In this document: in pieces, positions 19,041-27,344 of the stretch | Position numbering within the stretch: the stretch's first letter is position 1 | How the letters are laid out: each line of letters starts with the position of its first letter | Assembly (NCBI GenBank): GCA_964500805.1 | Contig: CAZCQH010000008.1 | Span: forward strand, 1 to 64,000 | Length of the DNA stretch: 64,000 nt | Direction of reading: 5' to 3' | From: Ga0077555 sp964500805 | Lineage (GTDB): Bacteria; Pseudomonadota; Alphaproteobacteria; Rhizobiales; Hyphomicrobiaceae | Position numbers and translations under genes: made by a program | The notes under the pieces: model-generated | Seen by the model: the letters and a program-made list of their open reading frames with translations, nothing else | What the model was told of the DNA's origin: nothing | The model's database searches: none

Positions 19041-19997
19041 ATGTCGAAACCACTGATGTTGCTCGCGGTACCGGAGTCGAAGCCGTTCCGCGCGAGTCTC
19101 GAGAAAGCCGGTCTCTCGAACCACTTCGAGATTGTTGACGTGCCGCAAGGTGAAAAGCCCGCTCGGGACTTGCTCACTCGCGCCGAGGTGATGCTTGCCT
19201 TCGCACTGCCACCGGGCGCGATCGCCGAGATGCCCAAGCTCAAATGGCTGCAGTCGATGACGGTCGGCGTCGATCATTGGCTGTCGCGGGGTGACCTGAC
19301 CGCGAAGCATGTCCTCACGGCGGCGCGCGGCACGCATCGGATCGCCATGCCGGAGAACATCCTCGGCGCGCTTTTCCACATCACCAAGAAGTATCACCAG
19401 ATCGCGGAGAAGCAGAAAGAGTCGACCTGGGTGCGCAGCATGTCGGTGCCGCTCGCCGGCAAGACGCTTGGCATTCTGGGTCTCGGGGCAGTGGGGCAGG
19501 AACTAGCGAAGAAGGCAGCAGCACTCGAGATGCGTGTGATCGGTACAAAGCGGACGGGTACCAAGGTCCTGGGCGTCGACAAGGTCTACCCGGCAGACGG
19601 CATCGACGAGGTCCTCGGACAAAGCGACTTTGTCGTGTTGCTGTTGCCCGTCACACCTGAGACCGAGAATGCGATCAACGCCCGGCGCCTTGCGTGCATG
19701 AAAAAGGACGCGTGGCTGATCAACTTCGCACGGGGCGCTCTGATCGTAGACGACGACCTGATCGCGGCGGTCGGGTCAAAGACCATCGCGGGCGCCGTGC
19801 TTGACGTATTCCGGACGGAGCCGCTTCCCAGCTCGCATCGCTTCTGGACGACGCCGGGCATAATGGTCCTCCCGCACATCGGTGGCGGGCATCCAGAGCG
19901 TAATCTGGTCGTCGCGGAGCTATTTACAGAAAATGTCCGCCGGCACCTCGCCGGAGAGCCGCTGAAGGAGGTTGTGGACCGAACACGAGGATATTGA
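19041..19997 (+). CDS. D-2-hydroxyacid dehydrogenase
   Basis: The 318-residue protein is an NAD(P)-dependent D-2-hydroxyacid dehydrogenase (GyaR/SerA superfamily). The Rossmann motif is GILGLGAVGQELAKK (about residues 145-160), the substrate arginine lies in INFARGALI, the glutamate in VFRTEPLP, and the catalytic histidine in VLPHIGGGHPERN. The substrate could be glyoxylate or hydroxypyruvate, which would suit its position after the Hyi and DenD genes, all on the plus strand. GGAAA precedes the ATG. The C-terminal half is well conserved, the N-terminal substrate domain less so. Confidence 0.86.
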   Translation: MSKPLMLLAVPESKPFRASLEKAGLSNHFEIVDVPQGEKPARDLLTRAEVMLAFALPPGAIAEMPKLKWLQSMTVGVDHWLSRGDLTAKHVLTAARGTHRIAMPENILGALFHITKKYHQIAEKQKESTWVRSMSVPLAGKTLGILGLGAVGQELAKKAAALEMRVIGTKRTGTKVLGVDKVYPADGIDEVLGQSDFVVLLLPVTPETENAINARRLACMKKDAWLINFARGALIVDDDLIAAVGSKTIAGAVLDVFRTEPLPSSHRFWTTPGIMVLPHIGGGHPERNLVVAELFTENVRRHLAGEPLKEVVDRTRGY

Positions 19998-20103
19998 TGG
20001 CCGATTGTGCTGCCCGATAGGGGAACGCATGGCACTGACGGTTCGCCTGTTCAGCACTCTGCGGGACTGGGCCGTGATTTGTCTGGCTCAGGGCGAACGC
20101 GCG

Positions 20104-20664
20104 TTAGGCCTTAAGCACGCCCTGACCCAGCCTTGGGCTTCGTAGCAGCAGTTGACGTGCGCTGAGACCTAGGATGGGATGGCGCCACTCGGGGGCGACC
20201 GCTGCCAATGGCACTAGTACAAATCCTCGTGTTGCTATTCCGGGGTGGGGTAAAACCAGGTGAATTCCTCTCGTTCTCACGGCTTTTGATCGAATCTGGG
20301 CGCCGCAGTAATCGAGAATATCGATATCGAGAGGGCGGGGTCCCCAATGCCCTGGTAGCGTTCGACCCGCTTGTCGCTCAAGGAGCTTCAGCCGCCTGAG
20401 CATCGTCGCCGGAGGAAGATCGGTGAAGACGCACAGGACCACGTTCAAGTACCAAGGCTGTCGAACATAACCTATTGGCTTAGTGAGATAAAAATCTGAT
20501 TTCTTGAGCACCGAAATGCCCATCGACGGCAGCTGATGAATAGCTTTGTCGAGGCTTGTCCGGGGTGCTCCCCATGGACCGCGCACATTGGCTCCAAGTG
20601 CCAGCAGCACAGGTTGCCGCTTATTAGCGCCCGGGACATCGAGAGCTTTTTTACTATTGCGCAC
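20104..20664 (-). CDS. folK: 2-amino-4-hydroxy-6-hydroxymethyldihydropteridine pyrophosphokinase
   Basis: FolK (HPPK) transfers pyrophosphate from ATP to the pterin in folate synthesis. The 186-residue protein has ALGANVRGPWG near the start, the conserved R-P-L-D-I-D-I-L motif in WGPRPLDIDIL (about residue 115), and LVLPHPGIATRGFVLVPLA. It begins with GTG at 20664, the only suitable start, with GGAA eight bases upstream. It has no folB or folP beside it here, whereas in many alphaproteobacteria folK is clustered with them. The gene is divergent from the NYN-domain gene. Confidence 0.85.
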   Translation of the reverse strand: MRNSKKALDVPGANKRQPVLLALGANVRGPWGAPRTSLDKAIHQLPSMGISVLKKSDFYLTKPIGYVRQPWYLNVVLCVFTDLPPATMLRRLKLLERQAGRTLPGHWGPRPLDIDILDYCGAQIRSKAVRTRGIHLVLPHPGIATRGFVLVPLAAVAPEWRHPILGLSARQLLLRSPRLGQGVLKA

Positions 20665-20819
20665 GTCAATTATTCCATGGTTGGACTTCTCAGGCCAATT
20701 TTATTGGCTTACAAGGTAGTGTCTGACGAAAAACAGAGTTGTGCCGTGGATTCGCACGGGCACATCGTTGCAATTGTGGCGGTGATTTGCCCGCCAAATT
20801 TACGGACGAAAGGCGCCCA

Positions 20820-21461
20820 ATGTTTTTTTATCCGACTGAGCGAATCGCGCTCTTCATTGATGGTTCGAATCTCTACGCTACCGCCAAAAGCCTCGGGTTC
20901 GACATTGACTACAAGCGGCTGCTGACGCTATTCCGGAGCCAGGGTCATCTTGTTCGCGCGCTCTACTATACGGCGCTGGCTGAAGACCAGGAGTATTCGT
21001 CGATTCGTCCACTGATCGACTGGCTGGACTATAACGGCTACACGATGGTGACGAAGCCTACGAAAGAATATACCGACGCGTCCGGTCGTCGTAAAATTAA
21101 AGGTAATATGGACATCGAGCTCACTGTCGATGCCATGGAGCTGGCGCCCCATCTTGATCATGTCGTCCTATTTTCCGGCGACGGAGATTTCCGCTCGTTG
21201 GTCGCGGCCCTCCAGCAAAAGGGCTTGCGCGTTAGCGTCGCTTCCACGCTCACCACGCAGCCGCCCATGGTGGCTGATGAGCTGCGCCGCCAAGCAGATC
21301 AGTTTATCGACATTGCGGATTTGGAGCAGGATATTTGCCGCGATCCGAATACGCGTGTGCCGCGTGAGGCGCGTGAGCAGCGCATGCAGCAATTCCGCCA
21401 GCAGCGGGGCGCGGAGCAGCGCAATTACACCTCGGGCGATGAGCCGGCTGATATCGACTGA
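20820..21461 (+). CDS. NYN/PIN-like domain protein (LabA/DUF88 family)
   Basis: The NYN domain is a PIN-like nuclease fold found in RNA-processing proteins. The 213-residue protein has the N-terminal acidic motif ALFIDGSNLYAT, then GNMDIELTVDAMELA and VLFSGDGDFRSLVAAL, giving the set of conserved aspartates expected of the fold. After about residue 165 the tail is polar and rich in Arg, Glu and Gln (EQRMQQFRQQ), with no second domain. I chose ATG 20820, with AAAGG upstream, because the motif begins right after it. It lies just ahead of the uracil-DNA glycosylase gene (41 bases), possibly one transcript. Confidence 0.85.
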   Translation: MFFYPTERIALFIDGSNLYATAKSLGFDIDYKRLLTLFRSQGHLVRALYYTALAEDQEYSSIRPLIDWLDYNGYTMVTKPTKEYTDASGRRKIKGNMDIELTVDAMELAPHLDHVVLFSGDGDFRSLVAALQQKGLRVSVASTLTTQPPMVADELRRQADQFIDIADLEQDICRDPNTRVPREAREQRMQQFRQQRGAEQRNYTSGDEPADID

Positions 21462-21502
21462 CGACCGTCCTCAAGCATCGCTCATCAGGTTTCACCCGGC
21501 GC

Positions 21503-22162
21503 ATGCGCAACATACGAGACGCGTCGGAGCCGGCGAGAGACTGCGGTTTGTGCAGCCGCCTCGTCCAATTTCGCGAACAGAACCGCGCCTCCGAGCCAGA
21601 CTGGCACAATGCCCCCGTTGCTTCATTTGGGGATCTGAGTGCCTCAGCATTGATCGTCGGCTTGGCGCCAGGGCTCAAAGGGGCAAACCGTACCGGACGG
21701 CCATTCACCGGTGATTATGCCGGAGACCTGCTCTATGCAACCTTGCTCGAGACCGGATTGGCAACTGGCACCTACGCGGCAACTCCCGACGACAGTCTTC
21801 GGCTTGTGAACTGTCGGATCACGAATGCCGTCCGATGTGTTCCACCGCAAAATAAGCCGACGCCTGCCGAAATCGCTATGTGCCGCAGGTTCCTTTCGGC
21901 GACGCTTGACGCCATGCCGAACTTGCGCGCCATTTTGGCTTTGGGTCGGGTCGCGCACGAATCCGTCTTGTCGGCCTTGGCCGCAAAGCGGTCAGGTCAT
22001 CCATTTGCGCATGGTGCCAAGCATCGATTGACGGATCGCGTGACGCTTTTCGACAGCTATCATTGCTCCCGCTACAATACCAACACTGGCGTCCTCACCC
22101 CCGACATGTTCCGCAGCGTGCTTTGCGATGTCGTCTCGCACCTAGGCGCCATAGAGGGCTGA
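21503..22162 (+). CDS. Uracil-DNA glycosylase, family 5
   Basis: Family 5 glycosylases remove uracil and some other damaged bases from DNA and carry an iron-sulfur cluster. The 219-residue protein has a CGLCSRL pair near the N-terminus, the family motif GLAPGLKGANRTGRPFTG (active-site motif 1), a further cysteine cluster region with NAVRCVPPQNKPTP and MCRRFL, and the C-terminal SYHCSRYNTNTG, matching the H(V/P)SxxN-type motif 2. Cys residues at about 14, 17, 111 and 126 fit a 4Fe-4S ligation pattern, which is my inference. The NYN gene is upstream and an AEC transporter begins 13 bases later. Confidence 0.85.
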   Translation: MRNIRDASEPARDCGLCSRLVQFREQNRASEPDWHNAPVASFGDLSASALIVGLAPGLKGANRTGRPFTGDYAGDLLYATLLETGLATGTYAATPDDSLRLVNCRITNAVRCVPPQNKPTPAEIAMCRRFLSATLDAMPNLRAILALGRVAHESVLSALAAKRSGHPFAHGAKHRLTDRVTLFDSYHCSRYNTNTGVLTPDMFRSVLCDVVSHLGAIEG

Positions 22163-22174
22163 TCGGCCGGGCGC

Positions 22175-23101
22175 ATGGCGCTCTTTCTCGACATTCTGAC
22201 CAAAGTTACGCTTCCAATCATCGTGCTGGTGGCGCTCGGCTGGCTGTTGCAGCCACGCCTTCAGCTCGACGTCGCGACATTGAATAGGCTGCAAGTCTAC
22301 GTCGTCATGCCGGCCTTCTTCGTCCACTTTTTGTCGAGCGGAAAACAACCGATCTCGGTGATCTGGCCCGTAGTTTATTTCGGGATCGTCCAGTTTTTGA
22401 TTCTGATCCCGATCGGCTGGCTGATCGCGTTGCTTATGCGCCAGCGCCGCAGTCTGGCCCCCATGATCGGGCTCGCCACCGCCTATGCCAATGTCGGCTT
22501 TTTCGGCGTGCCTGTGACGCAGCTCGCATTTGGTTCCGAGTACCTGATCTATCAGTCGGTGCTTGCCGCTCTTATGGCCATTCTCACCTGCACGGTGGGT
22601 GTCTGGATGATGGCACCGAGCGGCGGCAATGTCCTGATCAAGCTCAAGTCCGTGTTCGAAACGCCGCTCGTGCCGGCGATCGGGCTCGGGCTTCTGCTGC
22701 GGGGATTCGAGGTTGAGGTGCCAGTTCTGGTCAGCCAGCCGATGCAGTTTCTCGGCTCGATTTTCACCCCGCTGGCATTGTACACGCTCGGCGCTCAGGT
22801 TGCTGCGACTCGAGTCGTCGAGGCAGGCCGAGTCGAATGGGGCGCCCAGACTCTGCTGCTGCTGTTGAAATTCGTGCTGGCGCCCGCGCTGACTTGGTGG
22901 ATTTGCCGAACCATGGGTCTTCCGGATGACATCTCTGACGTCATCGTGGTGGCAACGGCAACGCCGGTTGGCGTCCTGATCACGATTTTTGCCGCCGAGT
23001 ACAAGTCCGAAAGTGCTTTTCTGTCGACGGCTGTGGTGCTGTCGACCGCTTTATCTCCGGCGTTCGTTACAGGCTGGATCCTGATTGCGCGGCTCTATTG
23101 A
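22175..23101 (+). CDS. AEC (auxin efflux carrier) family transporter
   Basis: The 308-residue protein is an integral membrane transporter with about ten hydrophobic segments, for example ILTKVTLPIIVLVALGWLL, YFGIVQFLILIPIGWLIALLM and ILTCTVGVWMMAP. The TAYANVGFFGVPV stretch, with its Asn-Gly pair, is characteristic of the AEC/PIN-like family of bacterial malonate and other small-molecule transporters. The substrate is unknown. It follows the glycosylase gene by 12 bases and the convergent SDR gene ends 17 bases after it. Confidence 0.85.
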   Translation: MALFLDILTKVTLPIIVLVALGWLLQPRLQLDVATLNRLQVYVVMPAFFVHFLSSGKQPISVIWPVVYFGIVQFLILIPIGWLIALLMRQRRSLAPMIGLATAYANVGFFGVPVTQLAFGSEYLIYQSVLAALMAILTCTVGVWMMAPSGGNVLIKLKSVFETPLVPAIGLGLLLRGFEVEVPVLVSQPMQFLGSIFTPLALYTLGAQVAATRVVEAGRVEWGAQTLLLLLKFVLAPALTWWICRTMGLPDDISDVIVVATATPVGVLITIFAAEYKSESAFLSTAVVLSTALSPAFVTGWILIARLY

Positions 23102-23118
23102 AGGGCCGAGCTCAGGCG

Positions 23119-23895
23119 TCACGTGCCGAGAGAAAGGCCGCCATCGACGGCAATGGCCTGGCCCGTGATGTGACGCGCAGCCGGCGACAGCAGGAATGCG
23201 ATCAAGGCGGCAATATCCTGCGGCTCGGCGATGCGTCCGAGCGGCGTCGCCTCGGCGGCCTTTCGCCAACCGTCTGGATTGAGCGCGGTATGCCCGCCGT
23301 CCTTCTCCGTATAGCCCGGAACGACGGCATTGACCGTGACGCCACTGGGCGCGAGTTCGGCAGCGAGCGCGCGTGTAAGGGCTTCCCCTGCTGCTTTCGC
23401 AGCAGCAGATGCGGGAAAGAGCGCATTCGGCACAAACCGGTGAGCGACGAACGACGAGACGAACACGACGCGCCCGTGCGGTGAAGTCTGGAGCGCCGGC
23501 GTTGCCGCCTTCACCATGTCGAAGAACGCGCCGGCCATCGAAGCGAAGGACCGGTCGAGATCAGCGCGGGAGAGGCTCGCGATGGATCGCTTGTCGGCAT
23601 AGCCGGCATTTGAGACGAGATGATCCAGGCGTCCGAAGCGTTGCACCGTTTGCTCGACCAAGGCTGCACCCCGTCCGGCCTCGCCGAGATCACCATGAAG
23701 GGTGATCACCTCGGCACCCTGTTGAGACGCAACCTTGGCGAGAGTTTCGAGCCGCTGCCTGGACACGTCCGTGCCACCGCGCGTGTGGAGCGCCAGTCCA
23801 GCGCAACTGGGCGCGATCTGACGCACGGTTGCGGCACCAATTCCCGAAGCGGCGCCTGTGACGAGAACAACTGGAGTTGAGGGCGGAGAAGTCAT
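23119..23895 (-). CDS. SDR family oxidoreductase with an atypical active site
   Basis: This 258-residue classical short-chain dehydrogenase has the cofactor motif TGAASGIGAAT, the SNAGYADK loop and the C-terminal ITGQAIAVDGGLSLGT. The expected YxxxK is not there: the lysine is Lys167 in PASAAAK, and the residue four before it is Ser163, not tyrosine. The gene translation at this spot is unambiguous. Either it uses a different catalytic residue or it has lost activity. The start is ATG 23895. It is convergent with the AEC transporter. Confidence 0.8.
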   Translation of the reverse strand: MTSPPSTPVVLVTGAASGIGAATVRQIAPSCAGLALHTRGGTDVSRQRLETLAKVASQQGAEVITLHGDLGEAGRGAALVEQTVQRFGRLDHLVSNAGYADKRSIASLSRADLDRSFASMAGAFFDMVKAATPALQTSPHGRVVFVSSFVAHRFVPNALFPASAAAKAAGEALTRALAAELAPSGVTVNAVVPGYTEKDGGHTALNPDGWRKAAEATPLGRIAEPQDIAALIAFLLSPAARHITGQAIAVDGGLSLGT

Positions 23896-24022
23896 GGGTG
23901 CCTCGAAGCTGGAATTGCAAGATTGAATGTAGGCTCACAGCTAAATGCCAGCCCAACGAGCTAGCTTATGAACGTGACGCCACACTACTGCAGTGATTAC
24001 TCTTGCGCCTCAGGAGTTAGCG

Positions 24023-24100
24023 ATGTCCATTGGTGTTCTGATGGGAATTGCTGACCTCGGCGTCGCGTGTGTAATGATCTATCAAGTATCGAGGGAGTGA
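24023..24100 (+). CDS. 25-residue hydrophobic micropeptide or leader upstream of an SDR
   Basis: A 25-codon frame (MSIGVLMGIADLGVACVMIY and a short polar end QVSRE) starts at an ATG with AGGAG six bases upstream, a good ribosome binding site for so small a frame. Its last codons contain the GGGAG that serves as ribosome binding site for the next gene (ATG 24104), so the two would be coupled. The peptide is hydrophobic enough for a membrane segment. I cannot tell a leader peptide from a functional micropeptide. Confidence 0.4.
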   Translation: MSIGVLMGIADLGVACVMIYQVSRE

Positions 24101-24103
24101 ACG

Positions 24104-24847
24104 ATGAGACTGAAAAACAAGGTAGCCATTGTTACTGGTGGTGCACACGGAATGGGAGAGGCCGAAGCCAGGCTCTTCGCTAAGGAAGGCGCAGCTGTCG
24201 TCATCGCCGATGTACTCGAAAAGGAAGGTCAATCCGTCGCCGCCGACATCAGCGCCAGCCAAGGCCGGGCTATGTTCGCCAAGATGGACGTGACATCCGA
24301 AACTGACTGGAAACGGCTGATAGCCACCACGCTCGAGGCTTATGGCAAGCTCGATATTCTGGTCAACAATGCCGGAATAAGCGGTAGCTCGGTCGGCGAT
24401 GAACTTGCGCTGGCGGGATGGGAACGGCTGATGGCTGTGAACGCAACGAGTGTATTCCTGGGCACCACCCTTGCAGCGGCGGCAATGGCCAAAACCGGCG
24501 GTGGTTCGATCGTCAACATCTCGTCGATCATGGGATTCATCGGCGGCGCGGATAGCCACCCCGGCTACAGCGCATCGAAAGGCGCAGTGCGCATCTTCAC
24601 CAAAACCGCCGCGGTGCGGTTCGGACCAACCGGAGTACGGGTGAATTCCGTCCATCCCGGCTACCTGCCTCCCATGCTCAACAGCACCAACGCGGCCGGT
24701 CGGGCCTCCAAGATCGCTGCCACGCCGTTGCGTCGTTTGGGTGAGGTGATGGATGTCGCATACGGGGTGCTCTATCTCGCATCCGACGAAGCCTCATTTG
24801 TTACAGGTACTGAGCTGGTGATCGATGGAGGCTACATCGCTCAGTGA
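24104..24847 (+). CDS. SDR family oxidoreductase
   Basis: The 247-residue protein is a classical short-chain dehydrogenase: TGGAHGMGEAEA cofactor motif, NNAGISG, catalytic serine in NISSIMGFIGG, and the YxxxK tetrad residues in GYSASKGAVRI. Its C-terminus has TGTELVIDGGYIAQ. The overall pattern is closest to 3-beta/20-beta-hydroxysteroid or cyclohexanol dehydrogenases, but the substrate is not known. The GGGAG ribosome binding site before the ATG lies in the upstream micropeptide. An NtaA-like monooxygenase gene follows 87 bases after its end, and a shared catabolic role is possible. Confidence 0.88.
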   Translation: MRLKNKVAIVTGGAHGMGEAEARLFAKEGAAVVIADVLEKEGQSVAADISASQGRAMFAKMDVTSETDWKRLIATTLEAYGKLDILVNNAGISGSSVGDELALAGWERLMAVNATSVFLGTTLAAAAMAKTGGGSIVNISSIMGFIGGADSHPGYSASKGAVRIFTKTAAVRFGPTGVRVNSVHPGYLPPMLNSTNAAGRASKIAATPLRRLGEVMDVAYGVLYLASDEASFVTGTELVIDGGYIAQ

Positions 24848-24934
24848 TAGAGCTTTCGCCGGCTCGAAGAATTGATACTGCGCTGCCTGGGCGTCGAGCG
24901 TTGGAACGAGTCGTGCCATCCGGGAGAAAGAAGC

Positions 24935-26233
24935 ATGGGTCGTGTACGGCGGCAAATGCGCCTGGCCGTGTTTTGGCTCGGCACTGGTAACCATTCCGCC
25001 GGCTGGCGCATGGAAGGCGCCGCTGACTCCAACTGCAATTGGGATCATCTCGAGCAGGGCGCGCGCATTGCCGAGGCCGGCAAGTTCGACATGTTCTTCA
25101 TCTCGGACGCGCTCGGCACCGGTCCGACCGATCATCCATCGTTCATGTCGCGGCTCGAGCCGACAACGGCGATTTCCGCCCTGAGCCGAGTCACACGGAA
25201 CGTAGGGCTCGGCGCAACGGTCTCGACGAGCTTCAGTCATCCTTACACGGTGGCGCGTACGTTCCAGTCATTGCAGCACATCAGCCGGGGCCGTGTTGCG
25301 TGGAACGTCGTGACGAGCAATGCCGAGGTCGGCGCACTGAATTATGGTCTCGATCGTCAACTCGAGCACGGCAAGCGCTATGAGATCGCCGAGGAGTTCG
25401 TCGATGTGGTACGCGGGCTCTGGGCGACCTATGACCGAGCAGCTTTTCCGCGCGACAAGACGAGTGGTGTCTACGTCGATCCGAGCAAGGTGCGCACGCT
25501 CGACCACCACGGCCGCTTTTTCAAGGTGCGTGGACCGCTCAATGTCGAGCGCACGTTCTACGGCGATCCACTTCTTATTCAAGCTGGTGGCTCGGAGTCC
25601 GGTCAGTCGCTGTCGGCGCGCATCGCCGATGTCGTGTTCTCCATTGTAAGTGGCGACGCCCATGATGCGAAAGCAGCTTATGTGAGGCTCAAAGGACGGC
25701 TCGCGAGCTACGGGCGTGAACCTGACCAGCTCGCAATTCTGCCGGGCGTAATGCCCATCATCGGCAATACCGATGTCGAGGCGAGAGCTCATCTCGATAA
25801 GCTGCAGAGTTTCATCTCCCCGACCAACATGCTGACGCTCGTTTCACACAGTATCGGTCACGATATCTCAAAGTATGCACTCGATGGTCCGGTGCCTGAT
25901 TTGCCCCCGTCCAACAACAGCCAGACGTTCTCGCGAACCCTTCTGGAGATGGCTCGGCGCGAAAACATGACGCTGCGTGACCTTTACAACATCGCCGCGG
26001 CAGGGCGCGGGCATTGGGTGCTATGCGGTACGCCGGCACGAATCGCAGACACACTCGAGGAATGGTTCATGGGCGGCATGGCCGACGGCTTCATGATCCT
26101 TCCACCATACTTCCCAAGTGGATTTCAGCAGTTCGTCAATCTCGTCGTGCCGGAGCTGCAGCGGCGAGGGCTTTTCCGCCGCGAGTACGAGGGCTCAACG
26201 CTCCGGGATCATTTTCAGCTCACCGGCGCTTAG
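24935..26233 (+). CDS. LLM class flavin-dependent monooxygenase (NtaA/SnaA/DszA-like)
   Basis: This 432-residue protein belongs to the nitrilotriacetate monooxygenase branch of the LLM family, two-component enzymes that use FMNH2 from a separate reductase. Typical stretches are RLAVFWLGTGNHSAGWR, FDMFFISDALGTG, the EPTTAISALSRVTRNVGLGATVSTSFSHPYTVARTFQSL run of barrel strands, and SRGRVAWNVVTSNAEVGALNYG. The length and motif order match that branch. No flavin reductase is beside it. I chose ATG 24935, with GGGAG upstream; a TTG at 24872 would add an unlikely extension. Confidence 0.85.
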   Translation: MGRVRRQMRLAVFWLGTGNHSAGWRMEGAADSNCNWDHLEQGARIAEAGKFDMFFISDALGTGPTDHPSFMSRLEPTTAISALSRVTRNVGLGATVSTSFSHPYTVARTFQSLQHISRGRVAWNVVTSNAEVGALNYGLDRQLEHGKRYEIAEEFVDVVRGLWATYDRAAFPRDKTSGVYVDPSKVRTLDHHGRFFKVRGPLNVERTFYGDPLLIQAGGSESGQSLSARIADVVFSIVSGDAHDAKAAYVRLKGRLASYGREPDQLAILPGVMPIIGNTDVEARAHLDKLQSFISPTNMLTLVSHSIGHDISKYALDGPVPDLPPSNNSQTFSRTLLEMARRENMTLRDLYNIAAAGRGHWVLCGTPARIADTLEEWFMGGMADGFMILPPYFPSGFQQFVNLVVPELQRRGLFRREYEGSTLRDHFQLTGA

Positions 26234-26372
26234 CATCAGCCAATGCCGATGTTCGACTACGAGCTGTTCTGGGCGCACGCCTGCACGCCGTGCGCGTGGT
26301 GGGGGAACCAAACCACAGGGTGCACGTTAAACGCTGTCTCCTACCAAGGCTTACATCGAGCGGAGCTTGGCG

Positions 26373-27344
26373 ATGAGGCCTGCGCTGGGCGTCTGTTTGC
26401 TTTTGGTCCTCTCGGCCTGCTCAGGGCCGCAATCGGCAATCGATCCGGCGGGACCCAATGCTCGGTCCATTCATACGCTGGGCATGTTCATGTATGCGGG
26501 CGCAACGTTGGTGACGCTGCTCGTTGCCGGGCTCATGCTGTATCCGTTCGTCCGTCGCAGGGCCAGCCGCGTTCCGACCGCCTGGTTCCTGTGGGGAGGC
26601 GGCGTTGCCCTGCCGTCCATCACACTCGCAGCACTCGTTCCTTATGTTCTGACGATCGGCAACGACATGCGGGCTGCGACCGCTCCGAACCGCGTGGTCA
26701 TCGACGTCACCGCCGCGATTTACTGGTGGGAAATGGCGTATCGGCCAACTGCCGGCGTCGGGGCGGCCGTGACGGCTAACGAATTGCGGTTGCCCGTGGG
26801 AGAGCCGGTCGAGCTCTGGCTTGGCGCCGCCGACGTGATTCACTCGTTCTGGGTTCCCAGTCTCGCCGGCAAGACGGACATGATTCCAGGTCGCCTCAAT
26901 CGCATGGTGATCCAGGCCGACAAGCCAGGCGCGTGGCGAGGCCAATGCGCCGAGTATTGTGGCCTTCAGCATGCATTGATGGCGTTCGACGTTATCGCTA
27001 TGCCCCGTCCGGAGTTCGATGCTTGGCTCGCCCGGCTCGCGGCACCGGTGCCTGAACCTGCGAACGAGGAGCTCAGGCGTGGGCGCAGTATCTTTCTCGC
27101 GTCTGGATGCGCAGCATGCCACACCGTGCGCGGCATCAGCGAGAGCAGGCGCGGGCCCGACTTGTCGCGGGTTGGTGGGCGACGGTCGCTGGCAGCCGGG
27201 GCCATGCCCAATACCGTCGGTACGCTCGCGGGGTGGGTCGTTTCCGCGCAGCACCTAAAGCCCGGCAACCTCATGCCATCGTTCGGCAATCTGACCGGAC
27301 CAGAGTTGCGCGCCCTCGCCAACTTCATGGATTCGCTCAAATGA
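26373..27344 (+). CDS. coxB: Cytochrome c oxidase subunit II with fused cytochrome c domain
   Basis: Subunit II accepts electrons from cytochrome c through its binuclear CuA centre. The 323-residue protein begins with a lipoprotein signal (lipobox ending at Cys16), has two membrane segments (about residues 35-55 and 70-90), the CuA ligands in HSFWVP, GQCAEYCGLQHALM, and a C-terminal monoheme cytochrome c domain (CAACH at about residue 237, axial methionine probably in NLMPSFG). The fused c domain is typical of caa3-type oxidases. GGAG lies seven bases before ATG 26373. Its TGA overlaps the ATG of the next gene, so translation is coupled. Confidence 0.92.
   Translation: MRPALGVCLLLVLSACSGPQSAIDPAGPNARSIHTLGMFMYAGATLVTLLVAGLMLYPFVRRRASRVPTAWFLWGGGVALPSITLAALVPYVLTIGNDMRAATAPNRVVIDVTAAIYWWEMAYRPTAGVGAAVTANELRLPVGEPVELWLGAADVIHSFWVPSLAGKTDMIPGRLNRMVIQADKPGAWRGQCAEYCGLQHALMAFDVIAMPRPEFDAWLARLAAPVPEPANEELRRGRSIFLASGCAACHTVRGISESRRGPDLSRVGGRRSLAAGAMPNTVGTLAGWVVSAQHLKPGNLMPSFGNLTGPELRALANFMDSLK

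Noticed and set aside
26421..27254. Minus-strand frame over coxB
   Set aside because: Antisense shadow; coxB shows CuA and heme motifs in the other strand.
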